A stretch of 64,000 nt of DNA from Sulfurospirillum sp036802865 (GTDB taxonomy: Bacteria > Campylobacterota > Campylobacteria > Campylobacterales > Sulfurospirillaceae): contig NZ_DAIRVK010000002.1 in the NCBI RefSeq assembly GCF_036802865.1, forward strand, positions 558,001 through 622,000, given 5' to 3'. A program made the position numbers and the translations under genes. Numbering within the stretch: position 1 is the stretch's first letter; every line of letters starts with the position of its first letter. Under the pieces are notes generated by a model. That model was given only the letters and a program-made list of their open reading frames with translations. It had not been told where the DNA came from and did not search any database. This document shows positions 8,771-16,345 of this stretch, in pieces.

Positions 8771-10447
8771 CTAAGCAACCTTGTTCTTTGCCCCATCGTT
8801 TGCCCCTTTTACTGTATTTTGTATCTTTACATGTAAAGCTTTTTGAATTGAAAAAGTCTTACATGTAAAGAGATAATTGGTCAAACTTTGTTGGAGTTTA
8901 CTTGCATCTGTTACACTTAAAGCATCGGTATCGACACTGTAGCTTACGCCTGTGAAGACATCTTCAAAAACACTTTGGATGGCAAATTCACTCTGGGTTC
9001 GGTGGAGCATGCTATTGTATTGGGTATTGATATAGTCTGAGGCAAGGATTAATCTGTTTTGTCCATTTATTGAAGTTACAGTAACATCTTTAGTACCAGT
9101 AACTGCTTTAGCGTTTGCTTCATAGTTTGACTCTATGCGACTGGTGAGTTCTTCTTTGCCTGAGAACTTCTCCATGATCCAGATTTTTCGATCAAGATCA
9201 GACATATCGACATCTGCGCTTAGATTGTATTTTTTAGCTATGGTCTCTTTATAGGCGTTATAACCACTCCATTCATTGATATACTCATCAAAGTCATTGG
9301 ATATAAGCTGTTCATCTGTAGCATATTGCTTTGCAAGGGTAGCTAAGTTCTCATTGGTTTGATACGCAATGAAACTATCAACCACCAGTCCATACCCTCG
9401 AAGGTTTGGTAAGTTTAAGGTCGTTGGGTCTATGGTAAAGTCTTCTTGTTGGACAAGGTCTATGATGGTATCTCTTGCATCGTATTGTAAATGCACATCG
9501 GCTATAAGTTCTTTTTCGCCTGTGGCGGTTGTATAGTGAGATGCTTCTGTGATGACATTACCATTGGTGTTGATGTTGGTTTGTACAGAGTTTAAGTCTA
9601 TGGAGGTGATGCCTTCTTCTTTGAGGCTTTTTAGTTCACCCTCATCGACACTACCATCTTGGTCATAGTCATGCCAGAGTTGGAGGCGGTTAAAGAGAAT
9701 GTCTTTACGATCTATTTTATTGTCATAATTGGAGTCGATGGTATCTCTTAGTTCATCGAAGCCTTCTGTGGTTACGTTACCAAAGACTTCAGAAATTCCA
9801 CCTACTTGTCCATCTTTATTGGTGTCTAGGGCTAGTGGGTCTCTGCGTTGGAAGAAGTAGGAGTTTGTGAGGTTGAAATCGTAAGGCTTGGTGCTGGTAT
9901 GGTCAACATTAAATTTAGCTGGAAGAGGTATTTTACCTTTATAATAGGCTTCCATCCCATCAACAAAACCTATTGTATCTCTCAGCATATCCAAATTTTC
10001 TTTTGCACTTTCAATCCCTAAACCAATTTGTATTTGATCGTTAGGAGCATCGTAACTTCCGTAAACTCCTGTCATAATACCTTTAAGAGTATCCTTAACT
10101 ATTGCTTCCAGAAAACTAATAGGTTCTTCTGTCTTTTTAGTATTGGATACTTGTTGTGCGGCACCTGCACATGAACGTAAAAGCTCTTCAGTCATGCCAA
10201 GAGCAGTACCAATAAGACCATAATGATAATTTCCAAAATTTTCATATTCACTTGCTCCTGGATGCGGATCTTGGTCTAGTTGTTTATAATCCCAATCTCC
10301 CTTATTTTGCACCATAGATTGAAACCATAACAACGTTTCTGAAGTAGAATGTGTTTGTTGATATTCTAAAGCATAAGCTATATTTCCCTCAATAGAAACA
10401 CCATCAGGAATTTTTCCAGTAAAACCAAATTTTTCATTACTCATCAT
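8771..10447 (-). CDS. Polymorphic toxin type 44 domain fused to an RTX-type calcium-binding stalk
   Basis: 558 residues. Residues 41-146 match the Ntox44 family (predicted nuclease toxin): WFQSMVQNKGDWDYKQ at 41-56, FGNYHYGLIGTALG at 71-84, RSCAGAAQQ at 91-99 and DAPNDQIQIGLGIE at 133-146. Residues about 175-525 copy the stalk of the giant RTX protein, with 847 bp identical in DNA. The copy lacks 43 codons between two calcium-loop motifs, so DTNKDG joins directly to QVGGISEV. After residue 525 the homology stops and a unique tail of about 32 residues is encoded partly by an inverted repeat. There are no RTX nonapeptides and no evident type I secretion signal. Toxin domains of this class usually sit at the C-terminus, so an N-terminal position is unusual. 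Its ATG overlaps the stop of the membrane-protein gene by 4 nt (ATGA). It may be a stored alternative head for the RTX protein, or a toxin released by another route. Confidence 0.88.
   Translation of the reverse strand: MMSNEKFGFTGKIPDGVSIEGNIAYALEYQQTHSTSETLLWFQSMVQNKGDWDYKQLDQDPHPGASEYENFGNYHYGLIGTALGMTEELLRSCAGAAQQVSNTKKTEEPISFLEAIVKDTLKGIMTGVYGSYDAPNDQIQIGLGIESAKENLDMLRDTIGFVDGMEAYYKGKIPLPAKFNVDHTSTKPYDFNLTNSYFFQRRDPLALDTNKDGQVGGISEVFGNVTTEGFDELRDTIDSNYDNKIDRKDILFNRLQLWHDYDQDGSVDEGELKSLKEEGITSIDLNSVQTNINTNGNVITEASHYTTATGEKELIADVHLQYDARDTIIDLVQQEDFTIDPTTLNLPNLRGYGLVVDSFIAYQTNENLATLAKQYATDEQLISNDFDEYINEWSGYNAYKETIAKKYNLSADVDMSDLDRKIWIMEKFSGKEELTSRIESNYEANAKAVTGTKDVTVTSINGQNRLILASDYINTQYNSMLHRTQSEFAIQSVFEDVFTGVSYSVDTDALSVTDASKLQQSLTNYLFTCKTFSIQKALHVKIQNTVKGANDGAKNKVA
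8813..8849. repeat. 37-bp imperfect direct repeat, module edge copy 1
   Basis: Matches 11146-11182 at 34 of 37 positions (TGTATTTTG, ATCTTTA, ATGTAAAGCTTT and TGAATT shared). The two copies bracket the toxin plus membrane-protein module. Confidence 0.7.
8825..8870. repeat. 46-nt inverted repeat at the end of the toxin/RTX homology
   Basis: Arms 8825-8844 and 8851-8870 match at 18 of 20 positions around the centre GAATTG. Each arm carries the palindrome TTACATGTAA. The element abuts the point (8871/8872) where the toxin gene stops resembling the RTX gene, and it encodes part of the toxin protein's unique tail. Confidence 0.8.
8970..9816. repeat. 847-bp segment identical to 5869-6715 (copy in the toxin gene)
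   Basis: Direct-orientation partner of 5869-6715. The offset of 3101 bp preserves the frame of each gene across the crossover, so homologous recombination would join toxin codons 1 to about 492 in frame to the RTX gene and excise 3101 bp. Confidence 0.94.
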
Positions 10448-11010
10448 TCAACTCCTCTTTTTAATCTTTTAATAGTTAAATATGTAATTACCAATGACAT
10501 TATGATAATAGTAGCAATTTCACTATTTTTTTGTGTAATGAAATCACTACCAAATAATGAACTAATCAGTACAATATGATGATCTTTTGCAAATGCAAAT
10601 GCAATAGCTGTCATACCCGATACACTAACAAATAATGCAATAATAGATATTGGATTTTGTAAAAAAGGTATATTGTTATACTTTTTTTGTAAAAAAGAAT
10701 TTGTCGTATAAAAAGCAAGGTATGCACTAAACAATACATCAAATAAAAACACGCCAATTAAATTTAACATAGCTGGTCCAACAGCTGCAAGCGCTGCCCC
10801 TAAATCCTTTCCTTCTCCTGTAACGATTTGAGTCGTATCTCTTGTCAAATTAGCAATTATTTTATACAGCATCAAAATATTAAAAAAATTGATAATAAAA
10901 AACACACCTAAAAGACAAAGAAAAAGCAAACAACTTATGACTACAACTTTCCACTTATGAGGTAATTTTCGAGCACTATCTGCCAATGTCTTTTGCTTTT
11001 CATTTTCCAT
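10444..11010 (-). CDS. Small integral membrane protein, candidate partner or immunity protein of the type 44 toxin
   Basis: 188 residues. A charged cytoplasmic N-terminus (about 20 residues) is followed by a long hydrophobic segment at about 23-52, then segments at about 80-102, 121-143 and 165-181, giving about four membrane helices and a basic end (KRLKRGVE). I do not recognise the family. A GGAG ribosome site precedes ATG 11008-11010. Its TGA overlaps the toxin ATG by 4 nt, so translation is coupled. In the neighbouring module an exported protein overlaps the RTX start in the same way. Inference: immunity or export role; a holin-like role is an alternative. Confidence 0.82.
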   Translation of the reverse strand: MENEKQKTLADSARKLPHKWKVVVISCLLFLCLLGVFFIINFFNILMLYKIIANLTRDTTQIVTGEGKDLGAALAAVGPAMLNLIGVFLFDVLFSAYLAFYTTNSFLQKKYNNIPFLQNPISIIALFVSVSGMTAIAFAFAKDHHIVLISSLFGSDFITQKNSEIATIIIMSLVITYLTIKRLKRGVE

Positions 11011-11020
11011 CTTTACTCTC

Positions 11021-11034
11021 CTTTACATGTAAAG
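11021..11034. repeat. Palindrome CTTTACATGTAAAG upstream of the membrane-protein gene
   Basis: Perfect 14-nt palindrome 11 bp upstream of the membrane-protein start codon. It is one of six exact TTTACATGTAAA sites in the window (8826, 11022, 11348, 17250, 45560 and 63174). It could be an operator or a dispersed repeat. Confidence 0.6.
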
Positions 11035-11145
11035 CTATTTTTAGCCCTTTCTTCTGATATCTCAACATAACTATTCCCTTATGTTTATTCATTTTTATAA
11101 GCTCATGCCCACCTTTGCTTCTTCTCCACTTTTTGCCCATCTTGG

Positions 11146-11182
11146 TGTATTTTGAATCTTTAAATGTAAAGCTTTCTGAATT
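11146..11182. repeat. 37-bp imperfect direct repeat, module edge copy 2
   Basis: Degenerate copy of 8813-8849, where the sequence encodes the tail of the toxin protein. Read on the minus strand, a short frame without stops (from about codon NSESFTFKD) runs through this copy to the start of the membrane-protein gene. This suggests the decayed tail of a further effector gene once sat here. Confidence 0.65.
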
Positions 11183-11186
11183 ATAT

Positions 11187-11604
11187 AAGGTTTATTTTTT
11201 TACTAAATAATCATTTTATATTAAAGGCGTCACAGTTTGCGTCACAAAAAAGTGTTTTTTTATATTTATGTATATGATGCAATTTTTTAATACATTGCTG
11301 AGTACTTCATCTGATAAGATGATATTGAGGAGTGTTACACAGATACCTTTACATGTAAAAGTAAGTCATTAGTCATGAAAGAAGTAATAGATATAATGGA
11401 TCAGTCTAACGAGTAATAATGCAAAAAAGTATAGGTTTGAGAAGTAAAGATGTTGTGTTTAAGGATCTTAACCCAATACATCTTTTGCAATTCAAAGATT
11501 TATACAGATAAATGCGCCCTGTTTTGGGTCTAGGATTGAAGTATTCTTTAGCAGAGTGATGATATTCATAAAATTTTTATTATTAAAGATATAAATGTGA
11601 TCAT
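11187..11604. other. AT-rich intergenic stretch with no convincing gene
   Basis: It holds a tandem GCGTCACA motif (11227 and 11239, 12 bp apart), an exact TTTACATGTAAA at 11348-11359, and plus-strand frames of only about 30 codons (for example ATG near 11418, ending in DLYR at a stop). None has a good start context or a recognisable product. The promoter of the toxin operon should lie here or just below, but I see no clear -35/-10 pair. Confidence 0.6.
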
Positions 11605-11640
11605 AAAGAAGACCGCCATTTTAGTGGCAGTGCTTCTTTA
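11605..11640 (-). terminator. Intrinsic terminator after desulforubrerythrin
   Basis: On the minus strand ACTGCCA pairs with TGGCGGT (one G-U) around CTAAAA, followed by a T-rich run (CTTCTTTAT). It lies just past the stop at 11652. Confidence 0.65.
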
Positions 11641-11651
11641 TAAAGAGTTAT

Positions 11652-12302
11652 TTAGAGACCTAAGTCTTGTCTTTTAAAGTACTCTTTACCGACTTTACAC
11701 AATGGGCAAGCATTTGGGGCTTTTTTGCCTCTATGGATGTGACCACACACTTCACATACCCAGATTTCTTCTTCTGCATCTGCAAAGAAACCATCTTCTT
11801 TCATAGCATCTTGCAATGCTTTGTATTCACGCTCGTGTTCAACTTCAACTTTACCGATTGCATTAAAAAGACGCGCTAGCTCTTTATGTCCCTCTTCTTC
11901 TGCAATTTTTGCAAAATTTGGATACATAGTTTCATGCTCGTAATGTTCACCTGCCATTGCGCTATCAAGATTTTTAAGTGTCAACTCTGTTTCAGCGCCA
12001 TCTACAAGTTTGTGGTATGCTTTAAACTCAGCACGTGCATGCCATTTTTCATTTTCAGCCGCTTCTCTGAAGTGACGTGAAACTGCATGCCATCCCTCCT
12101 CTAACGCGATGTCTGCAAATAAGTCGTATTTATTGCGAGCTTGTGACTCACCAGCAAATGCTTTCATAAGATTGACTGCTGTCAAATCTGTTGTAACACA
12201 TGCCATTTCTTGACCACAACAGGTAAGCTTACCGCCACCTACATTTTGAACTTCAACTTCGTTACCGCATTTACTGCATTTGTATGTTTCGTACTGTCTC
12301 AT
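11652..12302 (-). CDS. rrc: Desulforubrerythrin (peroxide-reducing three-domain rubrerythrin)
   Basis: 216 residues in three metal-binding parts. Residues 1-36 are a desulforedoxin-like Fe site (C9, C12, C28, C29). Residues about 40-170 are a ferritin-like di-iron domain with ligand motifs GESQAR, EKWHARAEF, GEHYEHE and VEHEREY. Residues about 178-212 are a rubredoxin site (WVCEVCG and CPLC). This is the arrangement of C. jejuni Cj0012c, which reduces hydrogen peroxide with electrons from NADH oxidoreductases in the cytoplasm and protects microaerobic or anaerobic cells. It stands alone between its own terminator and a 270-bp upstream gap with a possible Fur/PerR-like site. Start ATG 12300-12302 has a GGAG site. 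Confidence 0.95.
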   Translation of the reverse strand: MRQYETYKCSKCGNEVEVQNVGGGKLTCCGQEMACVTTDLTAVNLMKAFAGESQARNKYDLFADIALEEGWHAVSRHFREAAENEKWHARAEFKAYHKLVDGAETELTLKNLDSAMAGEHYEHETMYPNFAKIAEEEGHKELARLFNAIGKVEVEHEREYKALQDAMKEDGFFADAEEEIWVCEVCGHIHRGKKAPNACPLCKVGKEYFKRQDLGL

Positions 12303-12370
12303 TTTTTCTCCTATAAGTTTATGAGTAGAATTGTAGGCTAAAGTAGCTTAAATAAAAATAAATATCTATT

Positions 12371-12386
12371 GATAAAAATTATTATC
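12371..12386. promoter_or_regulatory. Possible Fur/PerR-type operator upstream of rrc
   Basis: GATAA-6-TTATC perfect inverted repeat in AT-rich DNA about 70 bp upstream of rrc. Peroxide-defence genes in relatives are controlled by Fur-family repressors, and this loosely resembles such boxes. The match is short and could be chance. Confidence 0.3.
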
Positions 12387-12572
12387 TACTAGGACTACTG
12401 TTTGCTTAAATGATTTAGTAAAAGATAGAGTGTACTCCAGAAAACTATTAAGAAATATAATCTCTTAGACTAAGTAACTGTAAAAATATACTTATAGTGA
12501 GGATAAACGAAATAAATATTCATTTAAATAAGATATTTTACATTAAATTCATAGCCTGAAAATAGCTTGCTA

Positions 12573-12845
12573 TTATTGATTGCGTTTAGCTATCTTTATT
12601 CTAAGATTTTTACTTATACCATAAAGTGTAATTCCAATCCAAAAGACTTCAATCAAAAAAGAACCTAAGTTAAAATGCACCAACAAAGAGACAATCAAAG
12701 CCAAAGCCCCTATCAAATTTAGAAGTTGATAGGCTAAAGAATGTATATCATACCGTTCCATCTGAAGCAATAAGTATGCTAAAACAATACATAACATCCC
12801 TGCAAATCCAAGCCATTGGAAAAGATCCATCTCAATGTTCATCAT
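12573..12845 (-). CDS. CBU_0592-family small membrane protein
   Basis: 90 residues with three hydrophobic segments (about 10-27, 38-57 and 61-80). The pattern LGFAGMLCIVLAYLLLQ followed by YQLLNLIGA and FWIGITLYG is that of the CBU_0592 family, whose function is unknown. It starts 3 nt after the stop of the 197-residue protein gene, so the two form an operon. Confidence 0.8.
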   Translation of the reverse strand: MMNIEMDLFQWLGFAGMLCIVLAYLLLQMERYDIHSLAYQLLNLIGALALIVSLLVHFNLGSFLIEVFWIGITLYGISKNLRIKIAKRNQ

Positions 12846-12848
12846 TAA

Positions 12849-13442
12849 TTACAAAATTCCTTTTTTACTAAAAAAATCCTCAATAGCTTTAGTAGAGAAT
12901 GCTTTGTCGTACATATAAAGCTCTTGCCATGTTTTGCCTTCAAGAAAGCTCTTCGTCTCTATCTGATACTTTTGCTTGATGACTTGCACAAACTCTAGAA
13001 TAGCACTAAACAAAAGTGCATACTGGGCTGAAGTAAACTTTTTGAGTAGATCAAAGAGGCGGTAATAATTTACCATTTTTTTACTCGACTCTTCACCCAT
13101 ACGAAGTGACCAAATGCGTCCCGCAAACTCATGCTGGTACTCAACACCTGTACGAATTTCCAAGGAAAATTCTCGTAGTCCTTGTAAAAATGTCTCTTTG
13201 GGTAAAAAATCTCTGGTATTGTGGAAGAATAGATAGACACTGAAAAGGAAAAGATCCTCGATGCACGGAGCATAATTTTTAATCTCATCAAAGGTCTCTT
13301 TTTCAACATTGAGCTGCATTCTAAGATAAGCAAGGTGTTTGACACGCCAATTATCTTTTTGTTCTGCCCTTTTCTGCCACTCTATTAATGTAGGTCTAGG
13401 TATATCGTAACGCTCAACTAAAGGCTTGTAAGACGTCTGCAT
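12849..13442 (-). CDS. Conserved hypothetical protein with an HTH-like N-terminus
   Basis: 197 residues, soluble, mostly helical and rich in aromatic residues. Residues about 5-25 (YKPLVERYDIPRPTLIEWQK) look like a helix-turn-helix recognition unit, which would suggest DNA binding, but the rest matches nothing I know. First gene of a two-gene operon with the CBU_0592-type membrane protein. Confidence 0.75.
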   Translation of the reverse strand: MQTSYKPLVERYDIPRPTLIEWQKRAEQKDNWRVKHLAYLRMQLNVEKETFDEIKNYAPCIEDLFLFSVYLFFHNTRDFLPKETFLQGLREFSLEIRTGVEYQHEFAGRIWSLRMGEESSKKMVNYYRLFDLLKKFTSAQYALLFSAILEFVQVIKQKYQIETKSFLEGKTWQELYMYDKAFSTKAIEDFFSKKGIL

Positions 13443-13523
13443 AGCTTACTCCCAAGTCAGAATACATTATTCTATTACTTTTTTTGAAATATTTCAATAC
13501 TTAAGGTTGATTTGAGGTTTATG

Positions 13524-13572
13524 TAAGAAAAATGTATGCCATTTGTTTTGAAAATAAACATATGGCATACAT
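13524..13572 (-). terminator. Strong terminator of the hem/ubiD operon
   Basis: An 11-bp perfect stem (13532-13542 with 13562-13572, ATGTATGCCAT type) with a 19-nt loop that can pair further. On the minus strand it is followed by a T run (13526-13531). It sits 10 nt past the ubiD stop. Confidence 0.85.
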
Positions 13573-13582
13573 AAAAAGGCAA

Positions 13583-15391
13583 CTAAATATGAAAGTATTT
13601 TAAAAATTGTGGATTATTTTCAATGAGACCACGCTCTATCAAGCTTTTGATAACAGCTTGATCGCAGTCTGTATCTTTTGGCCACTCTCTGGTGTAACCA
13701 TCGAGAGCATTTTTTGTTGTTGCATCAATACCAATAAATTCATCTTCGACAAAAATATCACGAAGAGCATCAATGTTATTAACAACACGCCATATAAGCA
13801 TATAAGCATTATCGACAGCATTGCCCTCTTTATCCACTACGATTAAGAGTTTCATATGCTCTTTTAAAGGCTTAAGCGCTTCATAGACTTCTTTACCTGC
13901 CCTCTTCTTGTCTATAGTCATCACGGCGATGGGTGTTTTTGTATTGGTTTTATATTGTTTAAGAGCACTGATTTCGGGAACCAATGTTGTAACTTTGAAA
14001 AGAAGGTCTCTATCACTTAAAATAGTTTTAGAAGAAGCATCTATGACGCCACCCGTACAATCCACCCCCAGCTTACCACCAAAAAGAGCATTGGGAGAAG
14101 CGTGATCAAGGGCATCACATACCCCTTCACTTATCAGTAAGCGCTTTGCACTCACACGATTTAAGATGTAATCACTTAAAAGCTCATAATCATCCAATTC
14201 TGGTGCATTTTCATCCACAAAAATAGCATGTTTGACAAAACTCATCTGCCCAACACCCCAAAAAGCGTGCATAAACTGTTTAGCATGTCCTGGGTAAAGT
14301 ACATTCATTTTTGCCAAAATAAAGTTATGGAAAACCCCATTTTCAGGCATATTATAATCAATCAAATCAGGTGCAGTGGTTTTTAAAAGGGGTAAAAAGA
14401 TGCGTTCTGTCGCCCAGCCCATGTATTTATCTTCAAGCGGTGGCTTACCAACGACTGTAGCTTGATAAACAGGCTTTTCTTTGCTGGTTATGCACGTCAC
14501 ATCCATAACAGGATACGGCTCTTTAAGCGTGTAGTAACCTGTATGATCGCCAAAAGGTCCTTCGATTTCCATCAAGCTAGGATCAACCCAACCTTCGATG
14601 ACAATATCCACATCTTCAGGTACATAAATAGGATTGGTCAGCGATTTTACCAAACGAGCATTTTTATCTTTAATGAAACCATACAGCAGCAGTTCAAACA
14701 TACCAATCGGCATTGGCGCTTGTCCACACCAAATGTAAAGAGGATCGCCACCAATTCCAATACTCACTGGCATTTTTTTGCCCGCTTTTTTGTATTCATG
14801 AAAGAAATGCGCACTGTCTTTATGGATTTGCCAGTGCATACCAAGACGGTTATTATCGTACACCTGTAGACGGTACATGCCTAAATTTTGTTTAGTACCA
14901 TCTAAACTTTGTGTATACACTTGCCCCATCGTGATAAAAGGACCACCATCTTCGCTCCATGTGGTTAAAATAGGAAAATCGTAAAGATTTGGCTCAGTGT
15001 AAACTTTGGTTTGGCAGACACCTTTACCCTTAAGTCGCTTTGGGAGTGCATTTTTAAGATTAAAAAGTGTACCAAGCATACCCATTTTATCCATAAATGA
15101 TGTAGGCGGTTTCATGTGCATAAGTGATTCTATCTGTTTGGCTACAACATTTGGATTTTTACCAAAAATCAGCTCTGTGGCTTTGGAAGAGCCAAAAACA
15201 TTCATGAGTACGGGTATATCAAAGCTTTTACCAAGTCTTTTACTGACAGGTTTTGTAAAAAGAAGTGCTTTAGAGTCCTCTTTTTTGACTTCAATATAAG
15301 CTAAATGCGGAATTTCTAAGTCAATATCGAGTTCAGTATCAATGATTCGTAAAAGATCATTTTGACGTAGAAGATCAATAATTCTCTGCAT
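13583..15391 (-). CDS. ubiD: UbiD-family decarboxylase, probably menaquinone (futalosine route)
   Basis: 602 residues, the length of epsilonproteobacterial UbiD rather than the E. coli protein (about 497). UbiD enzymes use prenylated FMN made by UbiX to decarboxylate aromatic acids. Campylobacterota lack the ubiquinone pathway and make menaquinone by the futalosine route, so the likely substrate is a naphthoate intermediate. Family regions seen: KPVSKRLG near residue 47, GMYRLQVYDNNRLGMHWQIH near 171, the EGPFGDHTGYY motif near 279, and KHAIFVDENAPELDDYELL near 375. Last gene of the haem operon, 9 nt after hemC, followed by a strong terminator. Confidence 0.93.
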   Translation of the reverse strand: MQRIIDLLRQNDLLRIIDTELDIDLEIPHLAYIEVKKEDSKALLFTKPVSKRLGKSFDIPVLMNVFGSSKATELIFGKNPNVVAKQIESLMHMKPPTSFMDKMGMLGTLFNLKNALPKRLKGKGVCQTKVYTEPNLYDFPILTTWSEDGGPFITMGQVYTQSLDGTKQNLGMYRLQVYDNNRLGMHWQIHKDSAHFFHEYKKAGKKMPVSIGIGGDPLYIWCGQAPMPIGMFELLLYGFIKDKNARLVKSLTNPIYVPEDVDIVIEGWVDPSLMEIEGPFGDHTGYYTLKEPYPVMDVTCITSKEKPVYQATVVGKPPLEDKYMGWATERIFLPLLKTTAPDLIDYNMPENGVFHNFILAKMNVLYPGHAKQFMHAFWGVGQMSFVKHAIFVDENAPELDDYELLSDYILNRVSAKRLLISEGVCDALDHASPNALFGGKLGVDCTGGVIDASSKTILSDRDLLFKVTTLVPEISALKQYKTNTKTPIAVMTIDKKRAGKEVYEALKPLKEHMKLLIVVDKEGNAVDNAYMLIWRVVNNIDALRDIFVEDEFIGIDATTKNALDGYTREWPKDTDCDQAVIKSLIERGLIENNPQFLKYFHI

Positions 15392-15400
15392 CCATAATCC

Positions 15401-16345
15401 TTAAAAAATTTCGTTAAGTGCTATGGTTTCAGCACGCTCTAAAAGTGCTTTTGCACCTTTATCAATCACTTTTTGAGCCAAAGTTTTACCAACAGTTTGG
15501 TACTCAGAACGTGTTGTGCTTATTGTTTCTGTTATCATTTCTGATCCATCAGGAAGACCAAGAATGGCTTTTACATGCAAAGCATTTCCCTTAATTTCTG
15601 CATTTACACCAATAGGTACTTGACAGCCACCTTGAAGGATGGTAATAAAATCACGTTCAACACGTGTTTCGATGATAGCATCTTCATCATTCAGCACAGA
15701 GACAAGACGCTCTACTTCAGCATCATTGATAATTTCAATACCCAAAGCTGCTTGACCGGAAGCTGGAATCATAAGTTCCTTAGAGATAGGGCTAAAATAG
15801 CGTACTTCAGAAGAGAGTCCCAAACGGTTAATTCCTGCACTCGCTAAGATAATAGCATCAAATTCACCCTCTTTAAGCTTTCGAATACGTGTATTGACAT
15901 TGCCACGAAGATTTTTAATGACAAAATCGGGACGGTATTTTAAAAGTTGCATTCGGCGTCTCAAACTCGTTGTTCCAACAACAGCACCTTGGGGAAGTTC
16001 TTCCAAAGAACTGTACTTTTCAGAAAGCATCGCATCACGTACATCTTCACGTTTTGTGATAACACCCAGTTTCAAGCCTTCAGGAAACTCCATCGGAACA
16101 TCTTTGAGACTATGCACAGCAATGTGTGCTTCCCCTCGAAGCATCGCCTCTTCAAGCTCTTTTGTAAAAAGACCTTTACCACCGATCTTAGCAAGTGCAA
16201 CATCTAAGATTTTATCGCCTTTCGTCATCATAACGGAGAGTTCAACCTCTAAACCAGGATGTGCTTTTTCAAGTTCTGCTTTAACGTGTTCAGACTGCCA
16301 AAGTGCTAGTTTGCTACCACGAGTAGCGATGATTAGTTTTTTCAT
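15401..16345 (-). CDS. hemC: Porphobilinogen deaminase (hydroxymethylbilane synthase)
   Basis: 314 residues, normal length. Joins four porphobilinogens into hydroxymethylbilane for haem and sirohaem in the cytoplasm. Motifs: ATRGSKLALWQ near the N-terminus, HSLKDVP, TSLRRRMQL with the cofactor-binding arginines, RGNVNTRIRKL, and QGGCQVPIG carrying the cysteine that holds the dipyrromethane cofactor. Overlaps the preceding oxidoreductase gene by 4 nt (ATGA). Residues ALHVK are encoded by a near copy of the TTTACATGTAAA repeat (15570 area). Confidence 0.97.
   Translation of the reverse strand: MKKLIIATRGSKLALWQSEHVKAELEKAHPGLEVELSVMMTKGDKILDVALAKIGGKGLFTKELEEAMLRGEAHIAVHSLKDVPMEFPEGLKLGVITKREDVRDAMLSEKYSSLEELPQGAVVGTTSLRRRMQLLKYRPDFVIKNLRGNVNTRIRKLKEGEFDAIILASAGINRLGLSSEVRYFSPISKELMIPASGQAALGIEIINDAEVERLVSVLNDEDAIIETRVERDFITILQGGCQVPIGVNAEIKGNALHVKAILGLPDGSEMITETISTTRSEYQTVGKTLAQKVIDKGAKALLERAETIALNEIF

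Noticed and set aside
8825..8870. Integron attC site or transposon end
   Set aside because: No core GTTRRRY site, no integrase or transposase in the window, and no target duplication visible.
11008..11150. A 46-codon minus-strand frame ending over the start of the membrane-protein gene
   Set aside because: The ATG has no ribosome site and the product matches nothing; better explained as the decayed tail of an effector module.
11370..11515. Short plus-strand frames of 13 and 30 codons
   Set aside because: No start context, no family match and no neighbour to couple to.
13607..15299. Plus-strand frames within the ubiD region
   Set aside because: Antisense shadows of a well-conserved gene.
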